Below, piece by piece: positions 25,679 through 34,389 of a stretch of 64,000 bases of DNA. The notes under the pieces were generated by a model. It had not been told where the DNA came from. It saw nothing but the letters and a program-made list of their open reading frames with translations, and searched no databases. A program made the position numbers and the translations under genes. Source of the DNA: JBGVSA01 sp041807905 (GTDB lineage: Bacteria > Pseudomonadota > Gammaproteobacteria > Burkholderiales > Rhodocyclaceae); assembly GCF_041807905.1 (NCBI RefSeq), contig NZ_JBGVSA010000001.1:62001-126000 (forward strand). Reading direction: 5' to 3'. Each line of letters opens with the position of its first letter. The first letter of the stretch is position 1.

Positions 25679-26496
25679 GCGTGTGCTCCTTGGGTCGCAG
25701 CGTCCATGGCGCTGCGGATGGACTTGATGAAGGCCCCGACGCGCGCGGCCAGTTCTTCACGCGGAGATTGTTCGATTTCTTCGACGAGGCGGCTGCCGAT
25801 CACCACGCCTTCGGCGGTGGCGCCGATGCGCGCGGCAGATTCGCCATCACGGATACCGAAGCCGACAGCCACCGGCAAGCCGGATTTCTGGCGGATCAAC
25901 GGCACGCGACGCGCAACTTCGTCGACGTTGAGCAAATGCCCTGCTCCGGTCACGCCCTTGAGCGAGACATAGTAGATGTAGCCACTGCCGATCTTGCCAA
26001 CCTCTTCCATGCGCGCTTCCGTCGAGGTGGGCGCAAGCAGGAAGATCGGATCGATGTTCACCGCCTTGAGCATGCCACCCAGCACTTCGCATTCCTGCGG
26101 CGGGTAGTCGACCACCAGCACGCCATCGACGCCAGCTTCCGCAGCGCCCTTCGCGAAGGCATCAAAGCCCATGGCTTCGATCGGATTGGCGTAGCCCATC
26201 AGCACGACCGCGGTGGCGTTGTCGGTCTGGCGGAACTTGCTCACCACGCCCAGCACGTCGGCCAGCGACACGTTGTGACGCAAGGCGCGTTCAGATGCGC
26301 GCTGGATCGTCGGGCCATCGGCCATGGGGTCGGAGAACGGCACCCCCAGTTCGATGACGTCGGCACCGGCGGCAACCATGGCATGCATGATCTCCAGCGT
26401 GGCTGCGAGATCGGGGTCGCCGGTGGTGATGAACGGAATCAGCGCCTTGCGGCCTTCGGCTTGCAGACGCTGAAAAACGGTTTGGATTCTCGACAT
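25675..26496 (-). CDS. trpA: Tryptophan synthase alpha subunit
   Basis: A 273-aa TIM-barrel subunit cleaving indole-3-glycerol phosphate. Visible motifs are PFITTGDPDLAAT, the catalytic Glu in VIELGVPFSDPMADGP, the catalytic Asp in VDYPPQE, and YYVSLKGVTGAG in the mobile loop region. The start at 26496 (MSRIQTVFQ) is the family start; an in-frame extension to 26529 would run into the intergenic hairpin. It is separated from trpB by 72 bases holding a strong hairpin. Confidence 0.97.
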   Translation of the reverse strand: MSRIQTVFQRLQAEGRKALIPFITTGDPDLAATLEIMHAMVAAGADVIELGVPFSDPMADGPTIQRASERALRHNVSLADVLGVVSKFRQTDNATAVVLMGYANPIEAMGFDAFAKGAAEAGVDGVLVVDYPPQECEVLGGMLKAVNIDPIFLLAPTSTEARMEEVGKIGSGYIYYVSLKGVTGAGHLLNVDEVARRVPLIRQKSGLPVAVGFGIRDGESAARIGATAEGVVIGSRLVEEIEQSPREELAARVGAFIKSIRSAMDAATQGAHA

Positions 26497-26512
26497 GTTC
26501 TGTTCACACGAC

Positions 26513-26554
26513 GAACCCTCGCGGGTCAAGCCAAGCAGCCTGGCGCGAGGGTTC
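26513..26554 (-). promoter_or_regulatory. Long hairpin between trpB and trpA
   Basis: An 11-bp perfect stem (GAACCCTCGCG 26513-26523 with CGCGAGGGTTC 26544-26554) encloses a 20-base loop and ends 16-17 bases before the trpA start. There is no U-tract. It could stabilise or process the mRNA, act as a leaky terminator, or tune trpA translation. Confidence 0.5.
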
Positions 26555-26568
26555 AGGTTCTCGAAATT

Positions 26569-27780
26569 TTAGAACTTGATACCGGATTTTTCAGCAACGG
26601 TGTGCATGTCCTTGTCGCCACGACCGGACAGGTTCACCAGCAGCACTTTGTCCTTCGGCAATGTGGGCGCCAGCTTGGCCGCGTAGGCCAGTGCGTGCGA
26701 CGACTCCAGCGCCGGGATGATGCCTTCGAAGCGGCACAGGTCGTGGAAGGCCTGCAGTGCCTCTGCGTCGGTGATGCCGACGTAGTCAGCACGACCAATA
26801 TCCTTGAGCCATGCATGCTCGGGGCCAACGCCCGGATAGTCGAGACCGGCGGAAATCGAGTGCGTTTCGATGATCTGGCCGTTGGCATCCTGCAGCAGGT
26901 ACGTGCGGTTGCCGTGCAGCACGCCCGGGCGCCCCTTTTGCAGCGACGCTGCATGGCGGTCGGTGTCCAGTCCGTCGCCAGCGGCTTCGACGCCAATCAG
27001 TTTGACGTCGGAGAAGTCGATGTACGGGTGGAAAATGCCGGCGGCATTCGAGCCACCGCCTACGCAGGCGATGACGTAATCCGGCTGGCGACCGGCCATG
27101 TCCGGCATCTGTTCGATGCATTCCTTGCCGATCACGGTCTGGAAGTCGCGCACCATTTCCGGATAGGGTTGCGGACCGGCCACGGTGCCGATGATGTAGA
27201 ACGTATTGCCGATGTTCGTGACCCAGTCGCGCATCGCTTCGTTGAGCGCGTCCTTGAGCGTCTTGGAGCCGGACTCGACCGGCACGACCGTCGCGCCCAG
27301 CAATTTCATGCGGTAGACGTTGGCAGCCTGGCGGCGAACGTCTTCGCTGCCCATGTACACCACGCACTCCATGCCGTAGCGCGCCGCCACGGTGGCCGTC
27401 GCTACGCCGTGCTGGCCAGCGCCGGTTTCAGCGATCACGCGGGGCTTGCCCATGCGGCGAGCCAGCATGGCCTGGCCGATGCAGTTGTTCACCTTGTGCG
27501 CGCCGGTGTGGTTGAGGTCTTCGCGCTTGAGGTAGATCTGTGCGCCCCCCAGCAACGAGGACCAGCGCGCAGCGTGGTAGATCGGGCTCGGACGCCCGAC
27601 GAAATGCTTCAGCTCGTAGGCCAGTTCGGCCTGGAACTCAGGATCGGTCTTGCTCTTGGTATAGGCCTGGCGCAACTCATCGAGCGCGGGGATCAGCGTT
27701 TCGGCGACGAACAGACCGCCGTAGGGACCAAAGTGCCCGTGCTCATCCGGCAGGTCATAGGGCTTTTCAGCCATCTGCAT
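26569..27780 (-). CDS. trpB: Tryptophan synthase beta subunit
   Basis: A 403-aa PLP subunit that joins indole and serine. It contains YLKREDLNHTGAHKVNN with the PLP lysine at Lys96, ETGAGQHGVATATVAA, the phosphate-binding CVGGGSNAAGIF loop and ESSHALAYA. AGGAG is correctly spaced from the ATG at 27780. The start overlaps the end of trpF by 14 bases. It forms the channelled alpha2beta2 complex with TrpA. Confidence 0.97.
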   Translation of the reverse strand: MQMAEKPYDLPDEHGHFGPYGGLFVAETLIPALDELRQAYTKSKTDPEFQAELAYELKHFVGRPSPIYHAARWSSLLGGAQIYLKREDLNHTGAHKVNNCIGQAMLARRMGKPRVIAETGAGQHGVATATVAARYGMECVVYMGSEDVRRQAANVYRMKLLGATVVPVESGSKTLKDALNEAMRDWVTNIGNTFYIIGTVAGPQPYPEMVRDFQTVIGKECIEQMPDMAGRQPDYVIACVGGGSNAAGIFHPYIDFSDVKLIGVEAAGDGLDTDRHAASLQKGRPGVLHGNRTYLLQDANGQIIETHSISAGLDYPGVGPEHAWLKDIGRADYVGITDAEALQAFHDLCRFEGIIPALESSHALAYAAKLAPTLPKDKVLLVNLSGRGDKDMHTVAEKSGIKF

Positions 27781-28390
27781 TACGAACTCCTGAAATGAAT
27801 GCTTCGATCAGCGCCGCATCCTTGATGCCCTTGCCCTGCTCCACGCCGCTGCTCACATCTACCGCCCACGGCCGCACCTGGCGCACCGCCTGCTCGACGT
27901 TCTGGGGGTTGAGGCCGCCCGACAGGATGAGGGGCAGCGAAAGGCTGGCCGGAATGAGGCTCCAATCGAAGGTTTGTCCGCCGCCGCCGTAGCCGTCGAC
28001 AAATGCGTCGAGCAAAAGGCCGGAAGCCGACGGAAATCCAGCCGCGTAGTCTACCAGATCGAGCCCCGGCATCACCCGTGCCGCTTTGATGTACGGACGC
28101 GCGTAGCGCTCGCAGTCGGCCGCGCGCTCGTCGCCATGGAACTGCAGCAAGGACAGAGGCACTTCGGCGAGGACTTCGCGCACACGGCCCGGGTCTTCGT
28201 TGACGAACAGCCCGACGGTGCTCACGAATGCGGGCACGACACGACACAAGGCGCGTGCGCGTTCGATATCCAGCGCCCGCGGGCTTTTGGCGTAGAACAC
28301 GAACCCGATGGCGTCGGCGCCCGCCCGCACGGCGGCGGCAATGTCGGCCTCGCGCGTGAGGCCGCAGATTTTGATTCGGGTGCGATTCAT
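27767..28390 (-). CDS. trpF: Phosphoribosylanthranilate isomerase
   Basis: A 207-aa TIM-barrel enzyme of tryptophan synthesis. It contains KICGLTREADI (catalytic Cys), FVFYAKSPRAL, LLQFHGDE, LLLDAFVDGYGGGG and LSGGLNPQNV with VDVSSGVE near the end. It is coupled to truA (4-base overlap) upstream and trpB downstream. The separation of trpF-B-A from trpEGDC, none of which are in this window, is normal for Burkholderiales. Confidence 0.96.
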   Translation of the reverse strand: MNRTRIKICGLTREADIAAAVRAGADAIGFVFYAKSPRALDIERARALCRVVPAFVSTVGLFVNEDPGRVREVLAEVPLSLLQFHGDERAADCERYARPYIKAARVMPGLDLVDYAAGFPSASGLLLDAFVDGYGGGGQTFDWSLIPASLSLPLILSGGLNPQNVEQAVRQVRPWAVDVSSGVEQGKGIKDAALIEAFISGVRNADG

Positions 28391-29202
28391 GGTGTTTCCG
28401 TTGGGCCGAGCATGGGCCCGAGGGGCGCGATGATACGGCCACCGCCGGGCAACTGCCAGTCATCAGGATACTCGACACCGCACAGGTACAGCCCTGCGGG
28501 TGAGAAGGTCGGTGGCGAGCGACGACGGTCGCGTTCGTCGAGCAGGCGTGCGATGTCCTCGGACCGCAACCGCCCGTTGCCGACATATACCAGCGCGCCG
28601 ACCATGTTACGGATCATATGGTGCAGGAAGGCGTTGGCTTCGAAGTCGAAGAAAATCCATTCGCCACGCCCCCCGACGCTTGCTTCCGTCAGCGTGCGCA
28701 CGGGCGATCTTGCCTGGCACTCGGCGGCCCGGAACGCAGAGAAATCGTGTTCGCCACGCAGATGGGCCACGCCCGCCCGCATGGCGTCGATGTCGAGCGG
28801 CGCGTGATACCAGCCGACCTTGCCATCGAAAAGCGCACTGCGAACGGGAGAATTGAACAACACGTAGCGGTAGCGGCGCGAGCGCGCGGAAAAACGCGCA
28901 TGAAAACTGTCGTCCACCCGACACGCCCAGCGCACGGCGATCGATCCCGGCAGATGAGCATTCACGCCGCGCACCCAAGCGTTGTCGGCACGCTCGACAT
29001 CGCAATCGAAATGCACGACTTGCGCGGACGCGTGCACACCGGTGTCCGTGCGCCCTGCACAGACGGTTTCAATGCGACGCGCAGCAATCACCGCAAGCGC
29101 ATCTTCCAGCGTGTCCTGCACAGTCCGGCGATGCGGCTGGGTCTGCCAGCCTTCAAAGGCGCGCCCGTCGTATTCAAGGCCTAGCGCGATGCGAGCCACC
29201 AC
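28387..29202 (-). CDS. truA: tRNA pseudouridine(38-40) synthase
   Basis: About 271 aa. It converts uridines 38-40 of tRNA anticodon arms to pseudouridine. It begins VARIALGLEYDGRAFEGWQTQP and has the catalytic Asp in CAGRTDTGVHASAQVVHFD, and later FLHHMIRNMVGALVYVGNGR. I chose a GTG near 29202 with GGGAG upstream, since a longer frame to 29316 runs into the preceding gene without homology. The gene overlaps the end of the upstream membrane protein by ~20 bases. Confidence 0.94.
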   Translation of the reverse strand: MVARIALGLEYDGRAFEGWQTQPHRRTVQDTLEDALAVIAARRIETVCAGRTDTGVHASAQVVHFDCDVERADNAWVRGVNAHLPGSIAVRWACRVDDSFHARFSARSRRYRYVLFNSPVRSALFDGKVGWYHAPLDIDAMRAGVAHLRGEHDFSAFRAAECQARSPVRTLTEASVGGRGEWIFFDFEANAFLHHMIRNMVGALVYVGNGRLRSEDIARLLDERDRRRSPPTFSPAGLYLCGVEYPDDWQLPGGGRIIAPLGPMLGPTETP

Positions 29203-29804
29203 AACACTCCCGTTCCCAAAACCCATAAGGCCGCCAGCAGCCCCCAATCCCGCAGTCCGGGCCATTCGATCGCCCACGACGCCGCTGGCACGGCTTCGAC
29301 ATCGTCGGACAGCCATTCGCGCCAGCTTCGCCGCTGCGTACTGTCAGCCGCCCGCAGCACAAGGTTCAAGCGGACGGCAAAACGCTCCGGGGACACGCCG
29401 ATCAGGCGCAAAGGCATCGCGAGCACGAACAGCCCGGCAACCCAGCTTTCGACACTGAGGGCGCTCATGAGGATCGCCACCACATCGACGACCGCCACGA
29501 GACGCAGGACGTGCATGAGCGCCTGTACGGCACCGTCCACCGTCGGACTCCACCCGCCCAGAGCCGGAATCAGGAGCGTTCCCGGTGTCTGCCACAGGAA
29601 GAGCACGCACACGGCCAACAGAATGTATCGCATGCGCCGCAGCAGGCGCCACCAGCGCGCCGCATCGCGGACCAGCGCGACGACCGTGAACAGCGCCACG
29701 GACACCACGAGCGGCAACCCTTGCAGTAACTGCAGCAGCACCAACAAAAAGCATCCGGCCGTCACTAGGACGGCCGGATGGATACTGGAATGTCTCAACG
29801 ACAA
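29181..29804 (-). CDS. Membrane protein, EcfT/CbiQ-like
   Basis: Up to 207 aa with several hydrophobic helices (VLVTAGCFLLVLLQLL, YILLAVCVLFLW, AVVDVVAILMSAL). The segment AGLFVLAMPLRLIGVSPERFAVRLNLVL resembles the coupling helices of energy-coupling-factor transmembrane (EcfT/CbiQ) proteins. Assignment is tentative because no ECF ATPase or S-component lies nearby. The first ~20 codons coincide with the terminator of fimV, so the real start may be a downstream GTG/TTG at ~29741-29744. It overlaps truA at its end. Confidence 0.55.
   Translation of the reverse strand: MSLRHSSIHPAVLVTAGCFLLVLLQLLQGLPLVVSVALFTVVALVRDAARWWRLLRRMRYILLAVCVLFLWQTPGTLLIPALGGWSPTVDGAVQALMHVLRLVAVVDVVAILMSALSVESWVAGLFVLAMPLRLIGVSPERFAVRLNLVLRAADSTQRRSWREWLSDDVEAVPAASWAIEWPGLRDWGLLAALWVLGTGVLWWLASR
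29752..29780 (-). terminator. Rho-independent terminator of fimV
   Basis: A perfect 12-bp stem CATCCGGCCGTC / GACGGCCGGATG with a 5-nt loop is followed on the minus strand by CTTTTTG. It is 34 bases past the fimV stop. It falls inside the first codons of the longest version of the next reading frame, which argues that that gene starts later or depends on read-through. Confidence 0.85.
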
Positions 29805-29813
29805 GCTGGAGCG

Positions 29814-32741
29814 TCAGGCGATACGCGCAAGCATCGAGCGAGCCTGATCCTGTTGCGCACCCTTGCCGCCCGCGACAACCTCTTCGAGCAACTCGCGGGC
29901 CCCTTCGACGTCCCCCATTTCTTCGTAGGCTCGCGCGAGCTCCAGCTTGGTGCTGATTTCGTCATCGACGTCGATGTCGTCGATGGCGGCGGCACTGCTA
30001 TTGGCGGCGGCCAGGGAAACGCCGCCGGTGCTGACTGCGGCCGATTCCGTGTGCAGACGCACCCCGGTCAAGTCAACGCTGCGATCGGCCGGCACGTTGC
30101 GCGCCTTTTCGTCGCCAAGTTCAAAGTCGAAATCGAGCAAGTTGCCCTCAAAGTTGGTGGTTTCCAGATCGACAACCGACAGCGAGGCTTGCTCGGCGGC
30201 TGGTTCGATACCGATGTCGAACTCAGTCTGATCGCCCGCCGGCACGATCGGCGCGGCCTTCGCAACAGCCGGCGCGGATACGGGTGCCGCGCTCGCCGCG
30301 AACTCCAGCGGCGCGACCTCGTTTTCGGGCGCTGGCGCAGGGGCGCTTTGTTTTGTCGGGAATTCCGGCAGGCTGGTACTGAAATCCAGTGGCGCGATGT
30401 CATGCTCAGCAGCGTCTGCCACGACGGGTGCCGGCGCAACAGCAGCGGCTTCCGCCTCTTCCGGCAATTCGAGATCGAGGTTGAAGTCGAGATTGAGATC
30501 GGGCGAGGTTGCCGTCGCGGCCTGGGTCGCCGTATCGACGACTTCGGCCGTGCTCGTGGCATCCGGCGTGAACTGGTTCAGGTCTCCCGGCAGCGTCCAC
30601 GTAGCACGCATCTGCGACAGGCTTTCGGTCCCGAAGGTCACGGCCGGGGCCGCGCTTTCTTCGCTCGTGGCGCCAGTACTGGCCGCAGCAGCGACGGCAG
30701 CGAGCGCGACGGGTGCGGCCGCTGCCGCGACGTTCGTTGCGGAAGCCTGGACGGCGGCAGAACCTGCACCTTGGTAGAGCGGATTGGCGGGGTCGATACG
30801 CGCACCCAATGCGACGGCCTTGGCCCAGTCATCCCCAGTACCGCCGGTTTGCGCATACAGATCGCTGGCAACGTTCTCGAATTGCTTCGTGGCGCCGCGC
30901 TGCGCGTAGATTTCGAGCAGCTTGAGGTAGACCGGAATGCGCACCGGGTCATTCTTGAGCGCGTCGAGGAGGATTTCCTCGGCCTGCGCGTCGCGCCCAT
31001 AGGCCATGTAGACATCGGCTTCAGCGACGGGATCGACGCCTTCATCCGTATCGATGGCCGACAGGCCCGATTGGCTGAAGTCCGTATGCAGCATGCTCGT
31101 GCCGGTATCGATCGTCTGCCCGCCGGCATTGCCGAACACCGAATTCGGACTCGTCGACAGTTCGGACAAGCTCGCTTGCGTCAGCCCGGTCGTCTGCGGT
31201 TGGCGACGACGGTTGCGCAGGGCGACATAGCCGGCGCCCAGCAGTGCGATCAGGATGGCACCCAGCGCAAGCGGGCTCGTAAAGAAGTTCTCTTCTTCCA
31301 CGGCCGGTGCCGGCGCAGGGGCGACCTTCTCATGGATGACCGGCGCAGCGGGCTTGGCCGCTTCGGGGGCGGAGGCTGGAGCGCCTTCAGCGCTGCCCGC
31401 AGCAGTGGCCGGTTCGGACGCGGCACCAGCCTCGGGCGCAGAAGCCGCAGCCGCACTGGCTGCCGCTGCTGCAGTTGCCGGTGCGGCGGGAGTTGCGGCG
31501 GCCTTCGAGGCATCGGCAGCCGCTGCGGCCTGTTTCTGCAGGTCGGCCATGCCTTGAGATTTCATCTCCAGCAGTTTCTGCAGTTCGGCGACGTTCTTTT
31601 CGAGATCGGCCACGCGCGAATTGGCTTCCTGCAACGCCTTGCTGCGAGCGGCCACATCTTCTTCAAGTGCCTGCACGCGCGCATTGCTGCCATTCGCGCC
31701 CGCCTCGGCAGCGCTGGCGACCTGGGTCTTGCTGATCTTGAGCTGGTCACGCGACGGCGTCTGGGTCGGAACGGACTCCTGGATCTTCGGGCTGACTGCG
31801 CCGCCGCCACTCTGAGTGGCTTGCGTCGTCTTGGCCGGCCCTGCCGCGGCGGCGGAGGCCACCGACTGGCGGTAACTGTCGAAATTCGAGGCCTTGAGGA
31901 TGATCTGGCGGGCTTCGCTGCGCGAAATGCGCTGAGCGTCGGAGTTCTCCGGCACCTTCAGCACGCGGCCCGCTCGCAGACGGTTGATGTTGCCTCCCGT
32001 AAAGGCCGCGCTGTTGGCCTGGTAGAGGGCGGCGATCATCTGGTCCTGAGTGACATCGTCGTTACGCGCATCGTTGGCGATGCTGCTCAACGTGTCGCCC
32101 TTCTGCACTGTGTATTCGCTGCCAGCCGCCGCCGATCCGGAGGTTTGCGCAGCCGGACGTGCAGCGGCGGCCGGTGCAGGACGCGCTGCCGCAGGGGCTT
32201 GGCGGCTCGCCGCCGGCGTCGACGGGGCGGTTGCACGCGGAGCCGTTGGGTTGGCCTGGGCAGCAGCCGGGGAACGTTCGCCGGATTCTGGGCGGCCCAG
32301 TTGCGGAGCATTGACGCCCGGGCTCGCCAACTGCCCACCGTTGGCACTGCTCGGATCGAGCAGGAAGGTGTATTCGCGCAGCATGCGCCCGCCTGCCCAG
32401 TTCAGTTCGACAAGCATGTCGACGAACGGGTCATTGAAGGGGCGATCGGAATTGACCCGGATGACGGCAGCGTCGCCAGAACGGCGCTCAATGACCATGC
32501 GCACGCCGCTCAGCGCAGGCGCAAAGTCGATGTTGGCCTTGGCGAAGGCGTCCGGCGTGGCCAGACGTGCGCTCATCGTCTCCAGTTCGGCAGGAGTGGC
32601 TGCGATTTCGACTTCTGCACGCAGCGGCTGCCCAAGGGCGCTGAAGACGCTGATGCGACCCAGTCCGGCTGCGTTGGCGCCGCTGCAAAGGGCAGCGACG
32701 GCTACAGCCAGCAAGGTGCTACGAACGATTGGTGTGTTCAT
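29814..32741 (-). CDS. fimV: FimV-like motility/polar hub protein with LysM domain
   Basis: About 975 aa. Sec signal MNTPIVRSTLLAVAVAALCSGANA, then the FimV N-terminal domain (GLGRISVFSALGQPLRAEVEI) and a periplasmic LysM domain (EYTVQKGDTLSSIA ... LRAGRVLKVP, about residues 205-260). A coiled coil (ALEEDVAARSKALQEANSRVADLEKNVAELQK) and Ala/Pro-rich linkers lead to a transmembrane helix (LALGAILIALLGAGYVAL). The cytoplasmic part has a tetratricopeptide region and the C-terminal FimV domain (LARAYEEMGDVEGARELLEEVV). FimV organises type IV pili and the cell pole in Pseudomonas. Position between asd and truA is conserved in betaproteobacteria. Confidence 0.95.
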   Translation of the reverse strand: MNTPIVRSTLLAVAVAALCSGANAAGLGRISVFSALGQPLRAEVEIAATPAELETMSARLATPDAFAKANIDFAPALSGVRMVIERRSGDAAVIRVNSDRPFNDPFVDMLVELNWAGGRMLREYTFLLDPSSANGGQLASPGVNAPQLGRPESGERSPAAAQANPTAPRATAPSTPAASRQAPAAARPAPAAAARPAAQTSGSAAAGSEYTVQKGDTLSSIANDARNDDVTQDQMIAALYQANSAAFTGGNINRLRAGRVLKVPENSDAQRISRSEARQIILKASNFDSYRQSVASAAAAGPAKTTQATQSGGGAVSPKIQESVPTQTPSRDQLKISKTQVASAAEAGANGSNARVQALEEDVAARSKALQEANSRVADLEKNVAELQKLLEMKSQGMADLQKQAAAAADASKAAATPAAPATAAAAASAAAASAPEAGAASEPATAAGSAEGAPASAPEAAKPAAPVIHEKVAPAPAPAVEEENFFTSPLALGAILIALLGAGYVALRNRRRQPQTTGLTQASLSELSTSPNSVFGNAGGQTIDTGTSMLHTDFSQSGLSAIDTDEGVDPVAEADVYMAYGRDAQAEEILLDALKNDPVRIPVYLKLLEIYAQRGATKQFENVASDLYAQTGGTGDDWAKAVALGARIDPANPLYQGAGSAAVQASATNVAAAAAPVALAAVAAAASTGATSEESAAPAVTFGTESLSQMRATWTLPGDLNQFTPDATSTAEVVDTATQAATATSPDLNLDFNLDLELPEEAEAAAVAPAPVVADAAEHDIAPLDFSTSLPEFPTKQSAPAPAPENEVAPLEFAASAAPVSAPAVAKAAPIVPAGDQTEFDIGIEPAAEQASLSVVDLETTNFEGNLLDFDFELGDEKARNVPADRSVDLTGVRLHTESAAVSTGGVSLAAANSSAAAIDDIDVDDEISTKLELARAYEEMGDVEGARELLEEVVAGGKGAQQDQARSMLARIA

Positions 32742-32990
32742 TTGGTGTCGACGCGGCATGCGAGCCCATTCAATTCCGGTTTAAAACGGGGAACCCGGCC
32801 GATGCCGCGAGCGCTGCGCGACGTATCGGAAAGCCACAAAAGTTCCCGGATCAACATAACATCAGCAATTTACCGCTGCAAGCTAATGCTTTTCCTCAAA
32901 ATCGCGCCGAACGACAAGCCCGAGCCCCTTGGGCGGCGCCCCGGAGCGGACGGACGCTGTCTATGCCTTAGGCATCAACGGCCGCTGAAA

Positions 32991-33017
32991 CAAAAAACGG
33001 AGTCCGAAGACTCCGTT
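32991..33017 (-). terminator. Rho-independent terminator downstream of asd
   Basis: A 9-bp stem AACGGAGTC / GACTCCGTT capped by a CGAA tetraloop, with an A-run that reads as a U-tract on the minus strand. It lies just past the asd stop. The ~220 bases from here to fimV should contain the fimV promoter, which I could not define. Confidence 0.85.
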
Positions 33018-33025
33018 CTTTTCGC

Positions 33026-34150
33026 TCATCGTTCAATGAGGATGCGCAACATACGACGCAACGGCTCGGCAGCGCCCCACAACAACTGGTCGCCAACCGT
33101 GAATGCCCCCAGATAATCGTCGCCCATCGCCAGCTTGTGCAGACGCCCTACCGGCACGTGCAGGAAGCCCGTCACCGCCGTCGGCGTCAGTTCGCGTTCG
33201 GAACGCTCACGCTCGTTCGGTACCACACGAACCCAATCGTTGGCCTGCGCGATGATGTCGTTGATCTCGTCCAGGGGCACATTCTTCTTGAGCTTGATTG
33301 TCATCGCTTGGCTGTGACAACGCATGGCACCGATCCGGACACAGAGACCGTCGATCGGAATGCTGCCCGGCGTGCGGAATGCGGGACGGCCGAGAATCTT
33401 GTTGGCCTCCGCGCCGCCCTTCCATTCTTCCTTGCTTTGGCCGTGGTCGACCGGCACGTCGATCCAGGGGATCAGGCTGCCTGCCAGCGGCACGCCGCGG
33501 AAATTCTGGCGCGGAAAATCGTCCGAACGCATGGTTTCGGCCACCTTGCGGTCGATTTCGAGGATGGCCGATGCAGGATCTTCCAGCAAATGGGCGACCG
33601 ATCCGTGGATGCGGCCCATCTGGGCGATCAGCTCGCGCATGTTCTGCGCACCGGCGCCCGAGGCGGCCTGGTAGGTCATGGAGGTGGCCCACTCGACCAG
33701 GTCGTGCTGAAACAGGCCGCCCAGCGCCATCAGCATGAGCGAAACCGTGCAGTTGCCGCCGACGTAGTTCTTCACGCCACGCGCCAAACCGTCCTTGATC
33801 ACATTCAGGTTGACCGGGTCGAGCACGATGATCGCGTCGTCCTTCATGCGCAGGCTGGATGCCGCATCGATCCAGTAACCGTTCCAGCCTGCGGCGCGCA
33901 GTTGCGGGAAGATCTCGTTGGTGTAGTCGCCCCCTTGGCAGGTCAGCACGACATCCATTTCGCGCAGCGCGTCGATCGACTTGGCATCCTTCAGCGGCGG
34001 CGTGTCGCGACCAATGTCCGGGCCCTTGCCGCCGACGTTGGAGGTGGTGAAGAACACTGGCTCGATGTGTGCAAAATCGCCCTCTTCGCGCATGCGTTGC
34101 ATGAGCACGGAGCCCACCATGCCGCGCCAACCGACTAGACCTACTCGCAT
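33026..34150 (-). CDS. asd: Aspartate-semialdehyde dehydrogenase
   Basis: A 374-aa NADP-dependent enzyme reducing aspartyl phosphate, at the branch to lysine, threonine and methionine. It has the N-terminal dinucleotide motif MRVGLVGWRGMVGSVL, the catalytic Cys in KNYVGGNCTVSLMLMALGG and RIGAMRCHSQAMTIKLK. The start at 34150 has AAGGA upstream; the open frame reaches further 5' but without homology. This is the gammaproteobacterial-type Asd commonly found next to leuB in Burkholderiales. Confidence 0.97.
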   Translation of the reverse strand: MRVGLVGWRGMVGSVLMQRMREEGDFAHIEPVFFTTSNVGGKGPDIGRDTPPLKDAKSIDALREMDVVLTCQGGDYTNEIFPQLRAAGWNGYWIDAASSLRMKDDAIIVLDPVNLNVIKDGLARGVKNYVGGNCTVSLMLMALGGLFQHDLVEWATSMTYQAASGAGAQNMRELIAQMGRIHGSVAHLLEDPASAILEIDRKVAETMRSDDFPRQNFRGVPLAGSLIPWIDVPVDHGQSKEEWKGGAEANKILGRPAFRTPGSIPIDGLCVRIGAMRCHSQAMTIKLKKNVPLDEINDIIAQANDWVRVVPNERERSERELTPTAVTGFLHVPVGRLHKLAMGDDYLGAFTVGDQLLWGAAEPLRRMLRILIER

Positions 34151-34298
34151 TGCAGATTTCCTTTTTGATGACCGCTGTTTGTTCCCGCCGACTTTTCCCG
34201 CCTGTCCCACCGCGGCGGGAACCCAGGCGGCAAAACAGGCGCAAATCAGCCGGTAACGATAATGATCGTTTTCGTGGTGATGATCGTAGTGGACGCAA

Positions 34299-34331
34299 CG
34301 ACGCCTGCGCGGATTGCGCAAGCAGGCGTCG
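34299..34331 (-). terminator. Hairpin between leuB and asd
   Basis: A 10-bp stem CGACGCCTGC / GCAGGCGTCG, with possible extra pairing of GC-rich bases in the loop, lies 59 bases after the leuB stop. There is no marked U-tract, so it may be a weak terminator or processing site between leuB and asd. Confidence 0.5.
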
Positions 34332-34389
34332 GGCAGAAATGTTCGCGTCCGGTGATCATGTGATGTGTTCTTGAGCGAGCTTCGGGGCC

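Noticed and set aside
25681..27798. Long plus-strand frame across trpA, trpB and the trpF end
   Set aside because: It is antisense to three essential-type genes with perfect motifs and has no initiation signal or domain.
29778..33116. A 1112-codon plus-strand open frame opposite fimV
   Set aside because: It is antisense to a well-supported FimV with signal, LysM and C-terminal domains. Its own product is Arg/Gly/Cys-rich without recognisable domains.
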